This document shows, one piece after another, positions 8,412 through 9,307 of a stretch of DNA of 9,307 bases. Every line of letters begins with the position of its first letter. The stretch's first letter is position 1. Position numbers and translations under genes: made by a program. Source of the DNA: Planctomycetaceae bacterium. GTDB lineage: Bacteria > Planctomycetota > Planctomycetia > Planctomycetales > Planctomycetaceae. The stretch spans positions 1 to 9,307 of the forward strand of contig WFOZ01000395.1 of the NCBI GenBank assembly GCA_015487825.1. The letters are read 5' to 3'. The notes beneath the pieces are model-generated. The model searched no databases, was not told where the DNA came from, and saw nothing but the letters and a program-made list of their open reading frames with translations.

Positions 8412-9307
8412 ATGATCAATATTTTCATTAAAGGTATTCTCTGCCTCTTTGTTGCTGTGGGAGCGTTGTTCTCAACAGGTACTGCTTTTGCAGATGCTCT
8501 CAGCGCAGGGGTTGCCAAGGTGGACATCACTCACCCGAACGGTCTGATTAACGACCGAATTTATGTCCGGGCACTGGTCATAAAAAATGATGAAACGACC
8601 GCGGTGATTGTTTCTGTCGATGCGGTCGCCATTGGAGAAATCGGTCGCATCAAAAACAGTTACCTCGGCAATGTCCGGGCGCAAATTGAAAAAGAGTTAA
8701 ACATCAAGCCGCAAAATATGCTGTTTAATGCAAGCCATTGTCATGCGGTTATCTGTGATGAACACGAACAACTGACCGTGCAGGCGATTAAGCAGGCGGC
8801 TGCAAATATGGTGCCGGTGGTCATTGGAGTTGGCAGCGGGCATGAAGATCGCATCATGGAAAACCGCAGGCTTCAAATGGCTGATGGGACCGAAATCGAT
8901 GTGCGCCATGCGTATTCACTTCCTCCCGATGCCGAGGTTGCAAAAGTTGGGCCGGTCGATCCGGAAATTGGAATTTTGCGATTGAATCGAGCTGACGGGC
9001 GAACCCTGGCGGTCGTTTATCAGTTTGCGTGCCATCCGATTCAGGGAGTCCCCAGCGGCGGCAACACGGCTGATATCACCGGTTTTTCGTCTCGTGTGAT
9101 CGAAAATAATCTCGGCGAAGAAACAGTCGCCCTGTTCCTGCAAGGATGTGGAGGAGATATCAACCCGGCTCATTACAAAGATGTCGATTACCCCCGCGAT
9201 GCAGAACCGCTTGGAAACTTACTCGGTTTAAGCACCTTGAACGCTCTACGAAAAATTGAATGCAATACCGACAATCGGCTCGCAGTCATCAACGAAGTAA
9301 TTGAACT
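8412..9307 (+). CDS. Neutral/alkaline ceramidase-like secreted protein (N-terminal part)
   Basis: The first 298 codons of a gene that runs off the right edge. Residues 1-27 are a classical signal peptide (FIKGILCLFVAVGALFSTG, cleavage likely after TAFA). The mature protein starts with LSAGVAKVDITHP, the usual opening of planctomycete proteins of the neutral/non-lysosomal ceramidase family. Further family-like motifs are NASHCHA (106-112), FACHPIQGVPSGG (205-217) and LFLQGCGGDINP (241-252). In characterised ceramidases a His-X-His in the first motif and a later histidine bind the catalytic zinc; H109, H111 and H208 fit these roles. The usual SHTHSGP is replaced by SHCHAVI, so substrate and activity may differ from true ceramide amidohydrolysis. 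Many bacterial members occur in organisms without obvious sphingolipids, so the name is a family label. It is divergent from the PHP gene. The C-terminal half is not visible. Confidence 0.82.
   Translation, partial: MINIFIKGILCLFVAVGALFSTGTAFADALSAGVAKVDITHPNGLINDRIYVRALVIKNDETTAVIVSVDAVAIGEIGRIKNSYLGNVRAQIEKELNIKPQNMLFNASHCHAVICDEHEQLTVQAIKQAAANMVPVVIGVGSGHEDRIMENRRLQMADGTEIDVRHAYSLPPDAEVAKVGPVDPEIGILRLNRADGRTLAVVYQFACHPIQGVPSGGNTADITGFSSRVIENNLGEETVALFLQGCGGDINPAHYKDVDYPRDAEPLGNLLGLSTLNALRKIECNTDNRLAVINEVIE

Noticed and set aside
8294..9173. Several minus-strand open frames of 70-85 codons across the ceramidase-like gene
   Set aside because: They overlap a plus-strand frame with a signal peptide, ribosome site and family motifs, and show no domain of their own.

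Overview
The window looks like chromosomal DNA of a planctomycete, probably from the Gimesia/Rubinisphaera/Planctomyces side of the phylum. The strongest evidence is the neighbouring pair on the minus strand: a secreted protein with a planctomycete-type cytochrome c domain followed by DUF1549 and DUF1553 (2844-5942), and a twin-arginine exported DUF1501 protein (1232-2680). Both families are greatly expanded in Planctomycetes. The placement within the phylum is an impression, not a computed result.

Layout. Positions 2-478 (+) hold the last 158 codons of an M20-family, peptidase T-like metallopeptidase. Positions 683-1087 (+) encode a small bifunctional-nuclease (BFN/DUF151) protein. After a convergent intergenic stretch with a hairpin come three minus-strand genes, transcribed from right to left: a secreted PHP-domain (CehA/McbA-type) metallohydrolase fused to a beta-propeller-like C-terminus (5994-8075); 51 bases later the cytochrome c/DUF1549/DUF1553 protein; then, after a 163-base gap holding a palindromic element, the DUF1501 protein. 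Divergent from this block, positions 8412-9307 (+) encode the first 298 residues of a secreted neutral/alkaline ceramidase-like protein that runs off the window.

How they may work together. All four genes from 1232 to the right edge carry export signals, and three belong to hydrolase-type or metal-binding extracytoplasmic families. The three minus-strand genes plausibly form one transcription unit serving an envelope or periplasmic degradation process. The ceramidase-like gene has its own start and faces the other way, possibly under shared control. The substrate cannot be read from the sequence. The two left-hand genes (peptidase, BFN) look like ordinary cytoplasmic housekeeping genes.

The most distinctive non-coding features are two intergenic palindromic elements of similar architecture (paired inverted arms, with a small hairpin nested inside an arm): one at 2741-2823 inside the presumed operon and one at 8238-8360 in the divergent promoter region. 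A possible fragment of the first family lies at 8370-8378. They resemble REPIN- or MITE-type dispersed repeats. No RNA genes, CRISPR array, transposase or phage gene was found. No clearly new defence or metabolic system is visible; the PHP-propeller fusion and the palindromic elements are the best leads.
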